The notes beneath the pieces were generated by a model. The model ran no database searches, was not told the DNA's origin, and saw only the letters and a list, made by a program, of their open reading frames with translations. A DNA stretch of 64,000 nt from Bradyrhizobium sp. 186 (GTDB taxonomy: Bacteria; Pseudomonadota; Alphaproteobacteria; Rhizobiales; Xanthobacteraceae), in NCBI RefSeq assembly GCF_023101685.1, contig NZ_CP082164.1, forward strand, positions 9,388,501-9,452,500, read 5' to 3'. Positions 42,650 to 51,577 of this stretch are shown here, in pieces. Numbering within the stretch: the stretch's first letter is position 1; each line of letters opens with the position of its first letter. Both the position numbers and the translations under genes were made by a program.

Positions 42650-44521
42650 TCATCGCAGCATGATCACATCCTGGTCCGGCTTGTCGGCATAGAGCCGCTC
42701 GACCAGCACAGCCCGGCGCTCGAGGCCGGCGCGCTGGTTGATGTAGCCCTTGTCGGTGAGTTCATTGCCGTCGATCGAGGGCGGCTCGGCCATCAGCATG
42801 GCGCGAGCGATGATGCGGCTGCTCGCGCCCTCACATTCCCTGTTGTGCGCCTCCAGCCCGCGCCTGAAGCAGGCGATCACCTCCGGATGCTTCACGGCGT
42901 CCTCAAAACTCAGATCGGGATTGCCGACGAGCTGGCGGCAGGCATGCAGGTTCGGCCAGGCCAGCAAGCCGATAAAGGGAAAATCTTGCCCGGCCACGAG
43001 CGCGTCATGCACGACGGGCGTTGCGGCGGCGATCGTGTCAGTGCGGAGCGAGCCGACATGGACGAAGGTGCCGGTGGTGAGCTTGAAGTCTTCCACGACA
43101 CGGCCGGCGAAGATGATGCCCTTCACCGGATCGGCGTCGTCGACAAAGATGCCGGCGTCGCCGATGCAATAAAAGCCCTCCTCGTCGAACATCTTCTGCG
43201 TGAGATCAGGCTGGCCGAAATAGCCGGGCGTGACGTTGACGCCGCGCAGGCGCAGCTCGTATTTCGAGTCGCACGGCACCATCTTCAGTTCGACGCCCGG
43301 GAACGGCAGGCCGATCAGGCCGACGCGTTCGGTGTCCCAATAGGTTCCGGTCGAGGTCGGCGCGGTCTCGGTCGAGCCCCAGCCGGTGTAGAACACGATA
43401 CGCTCGCCGGTGGTCTTCACGGCGAGGGCCTGCATGCGGTCGTAGAGATCGTCGGGCAGGCGCGCGCCGCCATACGCCATGATCGAGAGATTCTTGAAGA
43501 ACGAGCGACAGAGCGCGTCGTCCTTCTCCATCGCTGCCGCCAAAGCAGCGTAGCCGGCCGGCACGTTGGCGTAATAGGTCGGCGAGATCTCGCGCAAATT
43601 TCGAAGCGTTTCCTCGAACTGGCCCGGCATCGGCCGGCCGTCGTCGATATAGAGTGTCCCACCATCGATCAGCACCGGGTGAAACGCAGCGTTGCCGCCC
43701 ATGGTGTGGTTCCACGGCATCCAGTCGAGCATGGTCGACAGTGGGCCGCCGGGCGTGCGCGGTCGCACCTGCATCATCATCGCCGCATTGGCGCACATCA
43801 TCTCTTGCGTATTGATGACGGCTTTTGGCATGCCGGTCGAACCGGAGGTGAACAGCAGCTTGCCGACAGTGTCGGGCGTGATTTTTGCGATCGAGGCTTC
43901 GACATCAGCCGTCACCGGCGTTGCCGCAAGCTCGGCAAAGCTGACGCTCTTGATGCCGTCGCAAGGCCGCACGACTTGAACAACAGTGACGCCGGTGAGA
44001 TCGAGTGCGGTGAGCGCCTTCGCAAAGGTCGGGCCGTCCTGCACCATCACCACGGCCGGCTTGATCAGGTCGAACAAATATTTCAGCTTGACGTGATCGT
44101 GGCTCATCAAGGAGTAGGCGGGCGACACCGGTGCCGCCGGCGACCGCGCCTGCATCGCGGCCTGCGTCACCAAGGCGTGCTCGATCGAATTGCCGGAGAG
44201 GATCGCGACCGGGCGGCCATCAAGATCGAGATCGAGCAGCGCTTGCGTCAGCGCATCCACGGTGTCCTTGGCTTCACCGTAGGAGACCTTTCGCCACGCG
44301 CGATCAGCGCCGCCGCGCTGCGCCAGCCAGATGCGCTCCGGCGCCTCCTTCGCCCATTTCGCCAGCGAGGCCGGAAGGTGCTTCTCGTAAGATTGCAGGG
44401 GAATGCGCGACTTCAGCACCACCGTGCCGTCGTCGCGGCGCTCGACATCGATGTCACGCGCCAGCCACTCCACCTTGCGAAAGGCGGGTTTTGTCATCAC
44501 CGCCGCCGCGCTCGCACTCAT
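42650..44521 (-). CDS. Feruloyl-CoA-synthase-type CoA ligase
   Basis: A 623-residue ANL enzyme. The adenylation P-loop is KLLFTSGSTGMPKAVINTQ. MLDWMPWNHTMGGNAAFHPVLIDGGTLYIDDGRPMPG, TGWGSTETAPTSTGTYWDTERVGLIGLPFPGVELKMVP and an N-terminal DIDVERRDDGTVVLKSRIPLQSYEKHLPASL match feruloyl-CoA synthetases and close relatives. It would activate an aryl- or cycloalkyl-carboxylate with CoA, the entry step of this cluster. The exact acid is not certain. Confidence 0.87.
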   Translation of the reverse strand: MSASAAAVMTKPAFRKVEWLARDIDVERRDDGTVVLKSRIPLQSYEKHLPASLAKWAKEAPERIWLAQRGGADRAWRKVSYGEAKDTVDALTQALLDLDLDGRPVAILSGNSIEHALVTQAAMQARSPAAPVSPAYSLMSHDHVKLKYLFDLIKPAVVMVQDGPTFAKALTALDLTGVTVVQVVRPCDGIKSVSFAELAATPVTADVEASIAKITPDTVGKLLFTSGSTGMPKAVINTQEMMCANAAMMMQVRPRTPGGPLSTMLDWMPWNHTMGGNAAFHPVLIDGGTLYIDDGRPMPGQFEETLRNLREISPTYYANVPAGYAALAAAMEKDDALCRSFFKNLSIMAYGGARLPDDLYDRMQALAVKTTGERIVFYTGWGSTETAPTSTGTYWDTERVGLIGLPFPGVELKMVPCDSKYELRLRGVNVTPGYFGQPDLTQKMFDEEGFYCIGDAGIFVDDADPVKGIIFAGRVVEDFKLTTGTFVHVGSLRTDTIAAATPVVHDALVAGQDFPFIGLLAWPNLHACRQLVGNPDLSFEDAVKHPEVIACFRRGLEAHNRECEGASSRIIARAMLMAEPPSIDGNELTDKGYINQRAGLERRAVLVERLYADKPDQDVIMLR

Positions 44522-44564
44522 TTTGCGTCTCCCGGAATTTCTTGTCCTTTACGGATCTCGTCGT

Positions 44565-45371
44565 TCAGCGCCTGATATAGACAGGCTTTCGCTTCTCAAG
44601 GAAGGCCCTGATGCCTTCCGAAAATTCCTCGGAGCGGCTGCACAGGACCTGGTTGCGGTCCTCCATCGCGATGACAGCTTCCAGCGATCCGGCGTCCACG
44701 CTCATGTTGAGACATTCCTTGGACAGACGCAGGCCCACGGGCGACGCCGTGATGATGGCATCGACGTAAGGTTCGGCGGCTTCATCGAGCTTGTCCTCGT
44801 CGACGACCTCGGAGACCAGCCCGACCGCGAGCGCGCGCTCGGCGCCGATGAAGCGTCCCGTGAGGATCAGCTCGGAGGCCACGGAAACACCGACGAGGCG
44901 CGGCAGGAAATAGCTGGTGCCGATGTCGCAACCGCCGAGGCCAAGCTTGATGAAGGCGCAGTTCATCCGCGCCGATTTCGTCGCAATGCGGATGTCGGAG
45001 GCGAGCGCCAGCGCAAAGCCGCCGCCGGCCGCCGCGCCCTGCACCAGCGCCAGGATCGGCTGCGGACAGCGCCGCATCAACATCACGATGTCGGCGATGC
45101 GCCGCTGCGAGTCCAGCGACTCCATAACGCCGGGCGGCTCCTGCTGTCCGGCGCGGCGCTGCATCGCCGCTTTGAGGTCGAGGCCCGCGCAAAAGTTCTT
45201 GCCGGCGCCCTTCAGCACCACGACGCGCGTGTCGCGATTGCGCTGGAGGCCCTGGAAATAGGTGTTGAGCGCATCGATCAGCGCAGGATCGAGCGCGTTG
45301 AGGCTTTCAGGACGATTGAGTGTCACCCGGTCGACGCCGTCATTGTGCTCGATCAGCAGCGGTTGGGACAT
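44565..45371 (-). CDS. Enoyl-CoA hydratase/isomerase
   Basis: A 268-residue crotonase-family protein. The CoA/oxyanion region reads GAGKNFCAGLDLKAAMQ and LVQGAAAGGGFALALASDIRIATKSARMNCAFIKLGLGGCDIGTSYFLPRLVG. It lacks a clear Glu in the first usual hydratase position, so isomerase or a lyase role remains possible. It hydrates the 2-enoyl-CoA from the dehydrogenases. ATG 45371 follows GAGCG; the in-frame N-terminal extension is repeat DNA. Confidence 0.88.
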   Translation of the reverse strand: MSQPLLIEHNDGVDRVTLNRPESLNALDPALIDALNTYFQGLQRNRDTRVVVLKGAGKNFCAGLDLKAAMQRRAGQQEPPGVMESLDSQRRIADIVMLMRRCPQPILALVQGAAAGGGFALALASDIRIATKSARMNCAFIKLGLGGCDIGTSYFLPRLVGVSVASELILTGRFIGAERALAVGLVSEVVDEDKLDEAAEPYVDAIITASPVGLRLSKECLNMSVDAGSLEAVIAMEDRNQVLCSRSEEFSEGIRAFLEKRKPVYIRR

Positions 45372-45412
45372 GGAGCGCTCCTGCTTACCGCCGGTCGCGG
45401 TGCCGATTGCTG

Positions 45413-45570
45413 CGCCCTCTCCCCTTGTGGGAGAGGGCATGTACGTCGCTAGCCAGGAATTCGCTTGGGTGAGGGGTCTGTCTCCGCGGATAGAGACCCC
45501 TCATCCGTCGCGCTCAGGAGCGCAATTGCGCTCCAAAGCGCGCCACCTTCTCCCACAAGGGGAGAAGGGA
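45413..45570. repeat. Palindromic repeat (CTCTCCCC family) copy
   Basis: CCCTCTCCCCTTGTGGGAGAGGG near 45413-45437 and CTTCTCCCACAAGGGGAGAAGGG at the right end form inverse arms. It lies between the enoyl-CoA hydratase start and the SDR stop, inside the likely operon. Confidence 0.7.
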
Positions 45571-45588
45571 CAGCGGCGGAGTTTGCCG

Positions 45589-46347
45589 CTACCGCGGCGC
45601 CATGCGGATGGCGCCGTCGAGACGGATGGTTTCGCCGTTGAGCATCGGGTTCTCGACGATGTGCACGGCGAGCGAGCCGTATTCAGCGGCATCGCCGAGG
45701 CGCGTGGGATGCGGCACCTGGGCACCGAGGCTCTTGCGGGCCTCTTCGTTCAGGCCCATCAGAAGCGGCGTCAGGAACAGTCCGGGCGCGATCGTATTGA
45801 CGCGGATTTTTTGGCTGGCGAGATCGCGCGCTGCCGGCAGGGTCAAACCGACGACGCCGCCCTTCGACGCCGAATAGGCGATCTGGCCGATCTGCCCTTC
45901 GTAAGCGGCGACCGATGCCGTGTTGATGATGACGCCGCGCTCTTCGCCGATGGGTTCTGCGGTGACGAGACGCTCCGCGAACAGGCGCAGGCAGTTGAAG
46001 GTGCCGATCAAATTGACGTTGATGATGCGGGCGAACTTCGCCAGCGGATAGACACCGTCCTTGCCGACAATGCGCTGCGAGCCACCGATGCCGGCGCAGT
46101 TCATCAGAACGCGCGCGATGCCGTGGGCGCTTTCCGCCTTGGCAATGGCAGCCTTGATGCCGTCCTCGTCGGTGACGTCGGCATGGAGGGCGACGCCCTT
46201 CACTTCGGCGGCGACCTTCTCGGCGTTTTCCTTGCTCTGGTCGATCACGCCGATCCTGGCGCCCTTGGCGGCCATGGCCCGGGCGGTCGCGGCACCGAGG
46301 CCCGAGCCACCGCCGGTGATGAGAACGGCTACGTCTTTCAACTGCAT
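45589..46347 (-). CDS. SDR-family 3-hydroxyacyl-CoA dehydrogenase
   Basis: A 252-residue NAD-dependent SDR. It shows TGGGSGLGAATARAMAAKGARIGVIDQ, NCAGIGGS, the catalytic Ser in NTASVAAYEGQIGQIAYSASKGGV with YxxxK as YSASK, and IAPGLFLTPLL. It resembles HSD17B10-type short-chain 3-hydroxyacyl-CoA dehydrogenases, which oxidise the product of the hydratase. The start ATG 46347 follows the intergenic repeat. Confidence 0.9.
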   Translation of the reverse strand: MQLKDVAVLITGGGSGLGAATARAMAAKGARIGVIDQSKENAEKVAAEVKGVALHADVTDEDGIKAAIAKAESAHGIARVLMNCAGIGGSQRIVGKDGVYPLAKFARIINVNLIGTFNCLRLFAERLVTAEPIGEERGVIINTASVAAYEGQIGQIAYSASKGGVVGLTLPAARDLASQKIRVNTIAPGLFLTPLLMGLNEEARKSLGAQVPHPTRLGDAAEYGSLAVHIVENPMLNGETIRLDGAIRMAPR

Positions 46348-46369
46348 TTTAGAGCCTCTCCTTGTTATT

Positions 46370-46440
46370 GGCGAATGGCGAATAGCGAGTGGCGAACGGA
46401 GCATGCAGCTCTATTCGCTACTCGCCATTCGCCATTCGCC
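46370..46440. repeat. Palindromic repeat (GGCGAATGGCGAA family), copy a
   Basis: GGCGAATGGCGAATAGCGAG on the left and GCTACTCGCCATTCGCCATT on the right form a long hairpin. Its right part contains the last codons and the stop of the TetR gene, so the regulator's C-terminus (RMANGE) is encoded by repeat DNA. Another copy is at 48410-48500. Confidence 0.85.
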
Positions 46441-47071
46441 CATTCAGTATTCCGCCGCAGATCAGCGTTTCCATGTGCTTGATGTATTGCCGGCAGACTT
46501 CGTCGGTGACCGGGCCGACGCCGGTCGCGCGAGACATCGCGTGCCGGCCAAAGAACAGGTGATCGCAGGCGCCGATCAGGCTGGTGTAGAACAGCACCGG
46601 ATCGGTTTGGCGGAATTCGCCGCGGCTGACGCCTTCGGCGAGCAGGCGGCGATGGAAATCGAGCAGCGGCGCCACGAAGAATTTCGAGACTTCGTCGGCG
46701 GAGCCTGCATTGGTCTCATGCAGGAGATAGTGGATCAGCCGGTTCATATAGGGAAACCGGTGATAGGCGCGGATGATACCGCCGATATGCAGCTTTAGCT
46801 TCGCGGTCGACGTGATCGGCTGCGCCAGCAAATATTCGAGATTGGACAGCTCGGTCGCGGCATCCCGCGCGAGCAGCGCCAGTAGCAGGCCGTCCTTGTT
46901 GCCGAAGTGATATTTGACCAGTGCGGCGTTGGCGCCCGACTTCTGCGCGATGTCGCTCAAGGAAATCTCGATCGACGAGCGCTCGATCATCAACTCGCTC
47001 GCGGCCACGAGCAATTTCTCTGCCGTGGAATTCTTTCCGCTGGGGAGCCTGTTCGGTACGCTGGTAGTCAC
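46418..47071 (-). CDS. TetR/AcrR-family regulator of the acyl-CoA cluster
   Basis: A 217-residue regulator. The N-terminal HTH reads TAEKLLVAASELMIERSSIEISLSDIAQKSGANAALVKYHFGNKDGLLLALLA. The C-terminal ligand domain has RLIHYLLHETNAGSADEV and FYTSLIGACDHLFFGR. GTG at 47071 is preferred, with AGGGA 6 nt upstream; other starts add residues without a ribosome site. It is divergent from the thiolase gene and probably represses both directions until an acyl-CoA binds. The last residues come from the adjacent repeat. Confidence 0.87.
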   Translation of the reverse strand: MTTSVPNRLPSGKNSTAEKLLVAASELMIERSSIEISLSDIAQKSGANAALVKYHFGNKDGLLLALLARDAATELSNLEYLLAQPITSTAKLKLHIGGIIRAYHRFPYMNRLIHYLLHETNAGSADEVSKFFVAPLLDFHRRLLAEGVSRGEFRQTDPVLFYTSLIGACDHLFFGRHAMSRATGVGPVTDEVCRQYIKHMETLICGGILNGRMANGE

Positions 47072-47136
47072 GGAGATCCCTGTTCTCGTCGCACGAGCGG
47101 CCGCAGATAAGCCCAAGCAGCGCCTCCCCACAAGAG

Positions 47137-47156
47137 TTAATTGATCGATTGACTAA
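47137..47156. promoter_or_regulatory. Candidate TetR operator between tetR and thiolase genes
   Basis: TTAATTGATCGATTGACTAA is an imperfect palindrome (7 of 10 arm positions match) in the 155-bp divergent region. It is the most dyad-like stretch there. TetR operators of this size are usual, but binding by the adjacent regulator is inference. Confidence 0.35.
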
Positions 47157-47226
47157 ATGATCTCCCACCCCTTAAATCCGCGCCGACAACCCAATTCGAC
47201 ACAGAACAATCCAGGGAGAAACCGAC

Positions 47227-48399
47227 ATGGCCGAGGCTTACATCGTCGCCGCTGCGCGTACCGCCGGCGGGCGCAAGGAGGGCCGCCTCGCCGGCTGGCA
47301 TCCGGCCGATCTCGCCGCGAAGGTGCTGGACGAACTGGTCGACCGCAGCAAGGTCGATCCCGCCCTGGTCGAGGACGTGATCATGGGTTGCGTGATGCAG
47401 GTCGGCGAGCAGTCCAACAATGTCGCGCGCAACGCAATCATGGCCTCGAAGCTGCCGGAGAGCGTGCCGGGCACCTCGATCGACCGGCAGTGCGGCTCGT
47501 CGCAACAGGCGCTGCACTTCGCCGCGCAGGCCGTGATGTCCGGCGCGATGGACGTGGTGATCGCCGCCGGCGTGGAATCGATGACGCGCGTACCGATGGG
47601 CCTGTCGTCGCAGCTTCCCGCCAAGAACGGCTTTGGCAATTATAAGAGCCCGGGTATCGAGCACCGTTATCCGAACATCGTGTTCAGCCAGTTCACCGGC
47701 GCGGAGATGATGGCCGAGAAGTACGGCCTGTCGAAGGATGAGCTCGACGAATACTCCTACAACAGCCATCAGCGCGCGATCGCGGCGACGCAGGCGGGCC
47801 ACTTCAAGAAGGAGATCGTGCCGCTCGAGATCACCCGCGCCGACGGCTCCAAGGACACCCACCACATCGACGAAGGCATCCGCTTCGACGTCACGCTCGA
47901 CGGCATCAAGGGCGTCAAGCTGATCGCCGAGAACGGCAAGCTCTCCGCAGCCAGCGCCAGCCAGATCTGCGACGGCGCCTCCGGCGTCATGGTGGTGAAT
48001 GAGCGCGGCCTGAAGCAGCTCGGCGTCAAGCCACTGGCGCGCATCCATCATATGACCATGATGGGCGGCGATCCCGTGATCATGCTGGATGCACCGCTGC
48101 ACGCCACCAAGCGTGCGCTGGAGAAGGCCGGCATGAAGATCGACGACATCGACCTGTTCGAGGTCAACGAAGCCTTTGCCTCGGTGCCGACCGGGTGGCT
48201 GAAGACCACCGGCGCCGATCCGGAGCGTCTCAACATCAATGGCGGCGCCATCGCGCTCGGCCATCCCCTCGGCGGCTCCGGCACCAAGCTGATGACGACG
48301 CTGGTGCACGCGCTGCATCAGCGCGGCAAGCGCTACGGCCTCCAGACCATGTGCGAAGGCGGCGGCATGGCCAACGTGACGATCGTGGAGCGGTTGTAG
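47227..48399 (+). CDS. Acetyl-CoA C-acyltransferase (thiolase)
   Basis: A 390-residue thiolase that cleaves 3-oxoacyl-CoA with CoA, giving acetyl-CoA and a shortened acyl-CoA. The nucleophile is C89 in DRQCGSSQQA. NEAFA, GGAIALGHPLGGSG (catalytic His) and the C-terminal CEGGGMANVTIVERL (second Cys) are all present. It starts 7 nt after GGGAG, divergent from the TetR gene, and is followed by a ligase gene on the same strand. Confidence 0.95.
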   Translation: MAEAYIVAAARTAGGRKEGRLAGWHPADLAAKVLDELVDRSKVDPALVEDVIMGCVMQVGEQSNNVARNAIMASKLPESVPGTSIDRQCGSSQQALHFAAQAVMSGAMDVVIAAGVESMTRVPMGLSSQLPAKNGFGNYKSPGIEHRYPNIVFSQFTGAEMMAEKYGLSKDELDEYSYNSHQRAIAATQAGHFKKEIVPLEITRADGSKDTHHIDEGIRFDVTLDGIKGVKLIAENGKLSAASASQICDGASGVMVVNERGLKQLGVKPLARIHHMTMMGGDPVIMLDAPLHATKRALEKAGMKIDDIDLFEVNEAFASVPTGWLKTTGADPERLNINGGAIALGHPLGGSGTKLMTTLVHALHQRGKRYGLQTMCEGGGMANVTIVERL

Positions 48400-48409
48400 A
48401 AGCAAAAAG

Positions 48410-48500
48410 GCGAATAGCGTGTGGCGAGTAGCGAATAGTGAGCAGGGGAACGGCGAGTGTCCTTCTTCCCTATTCGCCATTCGCAACTCGCCATTCGCAC
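48410..48500. repeat. Palindromic repeat (GGCGAATGGCGAA family), copy b
   Basis: AGGCGAATAGCGTGTGGCGA on the left and the inverted TTCGCCATTCGCAACTCGCC on the right frame a hairpin between the thiolase and acyl-CoA synthetase genes. It is a relative of 46370-46440. Confidence 0.82.
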
Positions 48501-48515
48501 ATCTGAGGAAACGCC

Positions 48516-50060
48516 ATGACTCACCCCTCCATCCACGCCCGCACCACGCCGGACAAGATCGCCTATCAAATGGCCGCCACCGGCAAGGCGATCACCTATC
48601 GCGAGCTCGACGAGCTTTCGAACCAGGGCGCAAACCTGTTCCGCTCGCTGGGGCTGAAGGCCGGCGACCACATCGCGCTGTTGATGGAGAACCGCCTCGC
48701 GTTCATGGAGATCTGTTGGGCGGCACAGCGCAGCGGACTCTATTACACCGCGATCAGCCGCTATCTGAAGCAGGACGAGATCGATTACATCATCGCCGAT
48801 TGCGGCGCCAAGGTCGTGATCACCACACCGAAATGCGCCGACCAGATCAAGAACCTGATCAAGGGCACCGCGGGCGAGCCGATCTTCTACATGGTGGATG
48901 AGCCGCTGCCCGGCTTTCGCTCCTACGACAAGGAAGCGGCCGCGCAGCCAACAACGCCAGTCGCCGACGAAGTCGCCGGCTACGACATGCTGTATTCATC
49001 GGGCACCACCGGCCGGCCGAAAGGCATCAAGAAGGCGTTCGAGGGCAACAAAATCGACGTGCCGAACGCGTTCCTGCGCGTGCTCTGCGCCGACATGTGC
49101 GGCATGAACGCCGACAGCACCTATCTGTCGCCGGCGCCGCTGTATCACGCGGCACCCTTGCGCTTCAACATGATGGCGATCGTGCTCGGCGGCAGCTCCA
49201 TCATCATGGAGCATTTCGACGCCGAAGAATTCCTGAAGCTGGTCGAAAAACATGAGGTCACGCAGTCGCAGCTGGTGCCGACCATGTTCGTGCGCATGCT
49301 GAAGCTGCCCGACGAGGTGCGCACCAAGTACAACGTCTCGACGCTGAAAGGCGCGATCCACGCCGCAGCGCCCTGCCCGGTCGACGTGAAGGCGAAAATG
49401 ATCGAATGGTGGGGGCCGATCCTGATCGAGTATTACGCGGGCTCGGAAGGCAACGGCGTCACCGTCTGCAACTCGCTGCAATGGCTGGAGCATCGCGGCA
49501 GCGTCGGCCGCGCCGTGGTCGGCAAGATCAAGATACTTGACGAGAACGACGCGGAGCAGCCGACGGGCGAGATCGGCACGGTCTATTTCGCCGACGCGCC
49601 GGCCTTCACCTATCACAACGATCCCGAGAAGACGAAGAAGGCCTACAACGCAAAAGGCTGGTCGACGCTCGGCGACGTCGGCTATCTCGACAAGGACGGC
49701 TTTCTCTTCCTCACCGATCGCAAGTCCTACATGATCATTTCGGGCGGCGTGAACATCTACCCGCAGGAGACCGAGGACGTGCTGATCACCCACCCCGAGG
49801 TCGCCGACGTCGCCGTGTTCGGCGTGCCGAATGAGGAGATGGGCGAAGAGGTGAAGGCGGTGGTGCAGCCGCACGACCCCAAGCGCGCCGGCAAGGAGCT
49901 CGAGGCCGACCTGATCGCCTTCTGCAAGACGCGCCTCTCCGCGATCAAATGCCCGCGCTCGGTCGATTTCGAAGCCGAGCTGCCGCGCACGCCCACCGGC
50001 AAGCTGGTCAAGCGCCATCTGCGCGACCGCTACTGGCCGAAGGCGCCGGCGAAGATTTAG
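48516..50060 (+). CDS. Acyl-CoA synthetase (ANL ligase)
   Basis: A 514-residue enzyme. The P-loop is MLYSSGTTGRPKGIKKAFEG. YYAGSEGNGVTVCNSLQW, GWSTLGDVGYLDKDGFLFLTDRKSYMIISGGVNIYPQETEDVLITHPEVADVAVFG and the catalytic C-terminal Lys in LPRTPTGKLVKRHL are all seen. It activates a carboxylate with ATP and CoA. Together with the ligase at 42650-44521 the cluster has two entry enzymes, perhaps for two related acids. Confidence 0.92.
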   Translation: MTHPSIHARTTPDKIAYQMAATGKAITYRELDELSNQGANLFRSLGLKAGDHIALLMENRLAFMEICWAAQRSGLYYTAISRYLKQDEIDYIIADCGAKVVITTPKCADQIKNLIKGTAGEPIFYMVDEPLPGFRSYDKEAAAQPTTPVADEVAGYDMLYSSGTTGRPKGIKKAFEGNKIDVPNAFLRVLCADMCGMNADSTYLSPAPLYHAAPLRFNMMAIVLGGSSIIMEHFDAEEFLKLVEKHEVTQSQLVPTMFVRMLKLPDEVRTKYNVSTLKGAIHAAAPCPVDVKAKMIEWWGPILIEYYAGSEGNGVTVCNSLQWLEHRGSVGRAVVGKIKILDENDAEQPTGEIGTVYFADAPAFTYHNDPEKTKKAYNAKGWSTLGDVGYLDKDGFLFLTDRKSYMIISGGVNIYPQETEDVLITHPEVADVAVFGVPNEEMGEEVKAVVQPHDPKRAGKELEADLIAFCKTRLSAIKCPRSVDFEAELPRTPTGKLVKRHLRDRYWPKAPAKI

Positions 50061-50076
50061 AAAGCGCCCGGTCGCC

Positions 50077-50619
50077 TCAATCAAACAAGCTCGGCGTGTG
50101 GTTGACCAGCGCACCTTCGATCTCGAGCATCTTCAATTTCGTCACCACGCCGCCATTCGCGGAGAAGCCGCCGGGCTTGTTGCCGGCCGCGAGCACGCGA
50201 TGGCAGGGCACCACGATCGGGCACGGGTTGCGGCCGAGCGCCTGGCCGACATCGCGCGACAGCTCGACACCGCCGAGGCGCTTGGCGATGTCGCCATAGG
50301 TGACGGTCTTGCCGGGCGGGATGGTGCGGGCGATCTCGTAGACGCCGCGGTTGAACTCGGGAACGCCGTCGAGATCGAGCGGGATGTCGGCGAGGTCATC
50401 CGCCGCGCCTGCAAGCATCTTAACGATACGGTCGATCGCCTGCTGCACCTCGGCGGTCGGCTCGGCTTCGCTGGCATCAATATGGCGCTGCTGGATGCGG
50501 GTGCGTATCTTCTGCTCGCCGCCCATCGGCAGCTGCACGCCGTTGATGCCGCGCGGACCCCAGGCGATGGCGCACAGGCCGATCCTGGTCTCGAACAGGG
50601 TGAAATGCTGGTCGGTCAT
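50077..50619 (-). CDS. ogt: Methylated-DNA-protein cysteine methyltransferase
   Basis: A 180-residue suicide repair protein that removes methyl groups from O6-methylguanine. The acceptor Cys is C139 in NPCPIVVPCHRVLA, in front of H140. EFNRGVYEIARTIPPGKTVTYGDIAKRLGG is the DNA-binding helix-turn-helix region. Size and lack of the Ada N-domain fit Ogt. It converges with the acyl-CoA synthetase gene. Confidence 0.93.
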   Translation of the reverse strand: MTDQHFTLFETRIGLCAIAWGPRGINGVQLPMGGEQKIRTRIQQRHIDASEAEPTAEVQQAIDRIVKMLAGAADDLADIPLDLDGVPEFNRGVYEIARTIPPGKTVTYGDIAKRLGGVELSRDVGQALGRNPCPIVVPCHRVLAAGNKPGGFSANGGVVTKLKMLEIEGALVNHTPSLFD

Positions 50620-50756
50620 GGCTTGGTTCCTGGCTTGCTTCCCCGTCGCAGGCCCCCAGTGTGATCTGAAGCCAAATCTAGGCTTGGAAATAGTTGCGAT
50701 CCACCCGGTTTCCGGGAATCTTGCACAGGAGTTCCTGCCTCTTTCGCGAGCCCCCG

Positions 50757-51575
50757 ATGCAAAGCCTCCACGTCAACGGATATGACATGCCCTATCTCGA
50801 CGTGGGCGAGGCCAAGGCCGGGCCGCCGCTGGTCTGCGTGCACGGCTCGCTCAACGACTTCCGCGTCTGGGAGTGCGTGCTTGGGCCGCTGACGCAGCGG
50901 CATCGGCTGATCTGCGTCAGCCTGCGGCACTTCTTCCCGGCACGATGGGACGGCGTCGGCGACACTTATTCGATCAGCCAGCATGTCGACGATGTCATCG
51001 CCTTCATCGAGCAGCTCGACCTCGGCCCGGTCGACCTGATGGGCCATTCCCGCGGCGGGCACATCTGCTTCCGCGTGGCGCAAGCGCGCCCCGATCTGCT
51101 GCGCCGGCTGGTCTTCGCCGAGCCCGGTGGCGAGCTCGATGCGAGCCTCGATCCGGATTATGTCGGCGGCCCCTCGCCGCTGCTGGCGCGCTTCAAGGCC
51201 TCGGCGGAGAAGATTGCCGCCGGCGATGTCGACGGCGGCCTCGCCGTCTTCGTCGACACGCTGGAAGGACCAGGTACCTGGCCGCGATTGCCGGCGATGG
51301 TGAAGCAGAATTTGCGCGACAACGCCTTTACGCTGATCGGCCAGGTCCGCGACAACCGCCCACCGTTCTCGAAGGCGGACGCAGAATCGATTCTGATGCC
51401 GACGCTGTTCATCCTGGGCGCGCGAACCAAGGGGCTGCTGCCGAAGGTACTTCATGCACTCGCCGCGCACGTCCCATATTCGAAGACGGCGATCATACCC
51501 AACGCAACGCACCCGATGTTCGAGCAGGCGCCGCAAAAATACTCCGAACTGGTCCTGGATTTTCTGGCGGGCTGA
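50757..51575 (+). CDS. Alpha/beta hydrolase, first of tandem pair
   Basis: A 272-residue hydrolase. The oxyanion loop is VCVHGSLNDFRVW, the nucleophile S98 sits in DLMGHSRGGH, and the catalytic His is in IPNATHPMFEQAP. The substrate is unknown. It is a close paralogue of the next gene, which starts two bases after its stop, so the pair comes from a tandem duplication. Confidence 0.88.
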   Translation: MQSLHVNGYDMPYLDVGEAKAGPPLVCVHGSLNDFRVWECVLGPLTQRHRLICVSLRHFFPARWDGVGDTYSISQHVDDVIAFIEQLDLGPVDLMGHSRGGHICFRVAQARPDLLRRLVFAEPGGELDASLDPDYVGGPSPLLARFKASAEKIAAGDVDGGLAVFVDTLEGPGTWPRLPAMVKQNLRDNAFTLIGQVRDNRPPFSKADAESILMPTLFILGARTKGLLPKVLHALAAHVPYSKTAIIPNATHPMFEQAPQKYSELVLDFLAG

Positions 51576-51577
51576 TC

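Noticed and set aside
47137..48486. 449-codon minus-strand frame opposite the thiolase gene
   Set aside because: It is antisense to a thiolase with all catalytic residues and has no recognisable domain.
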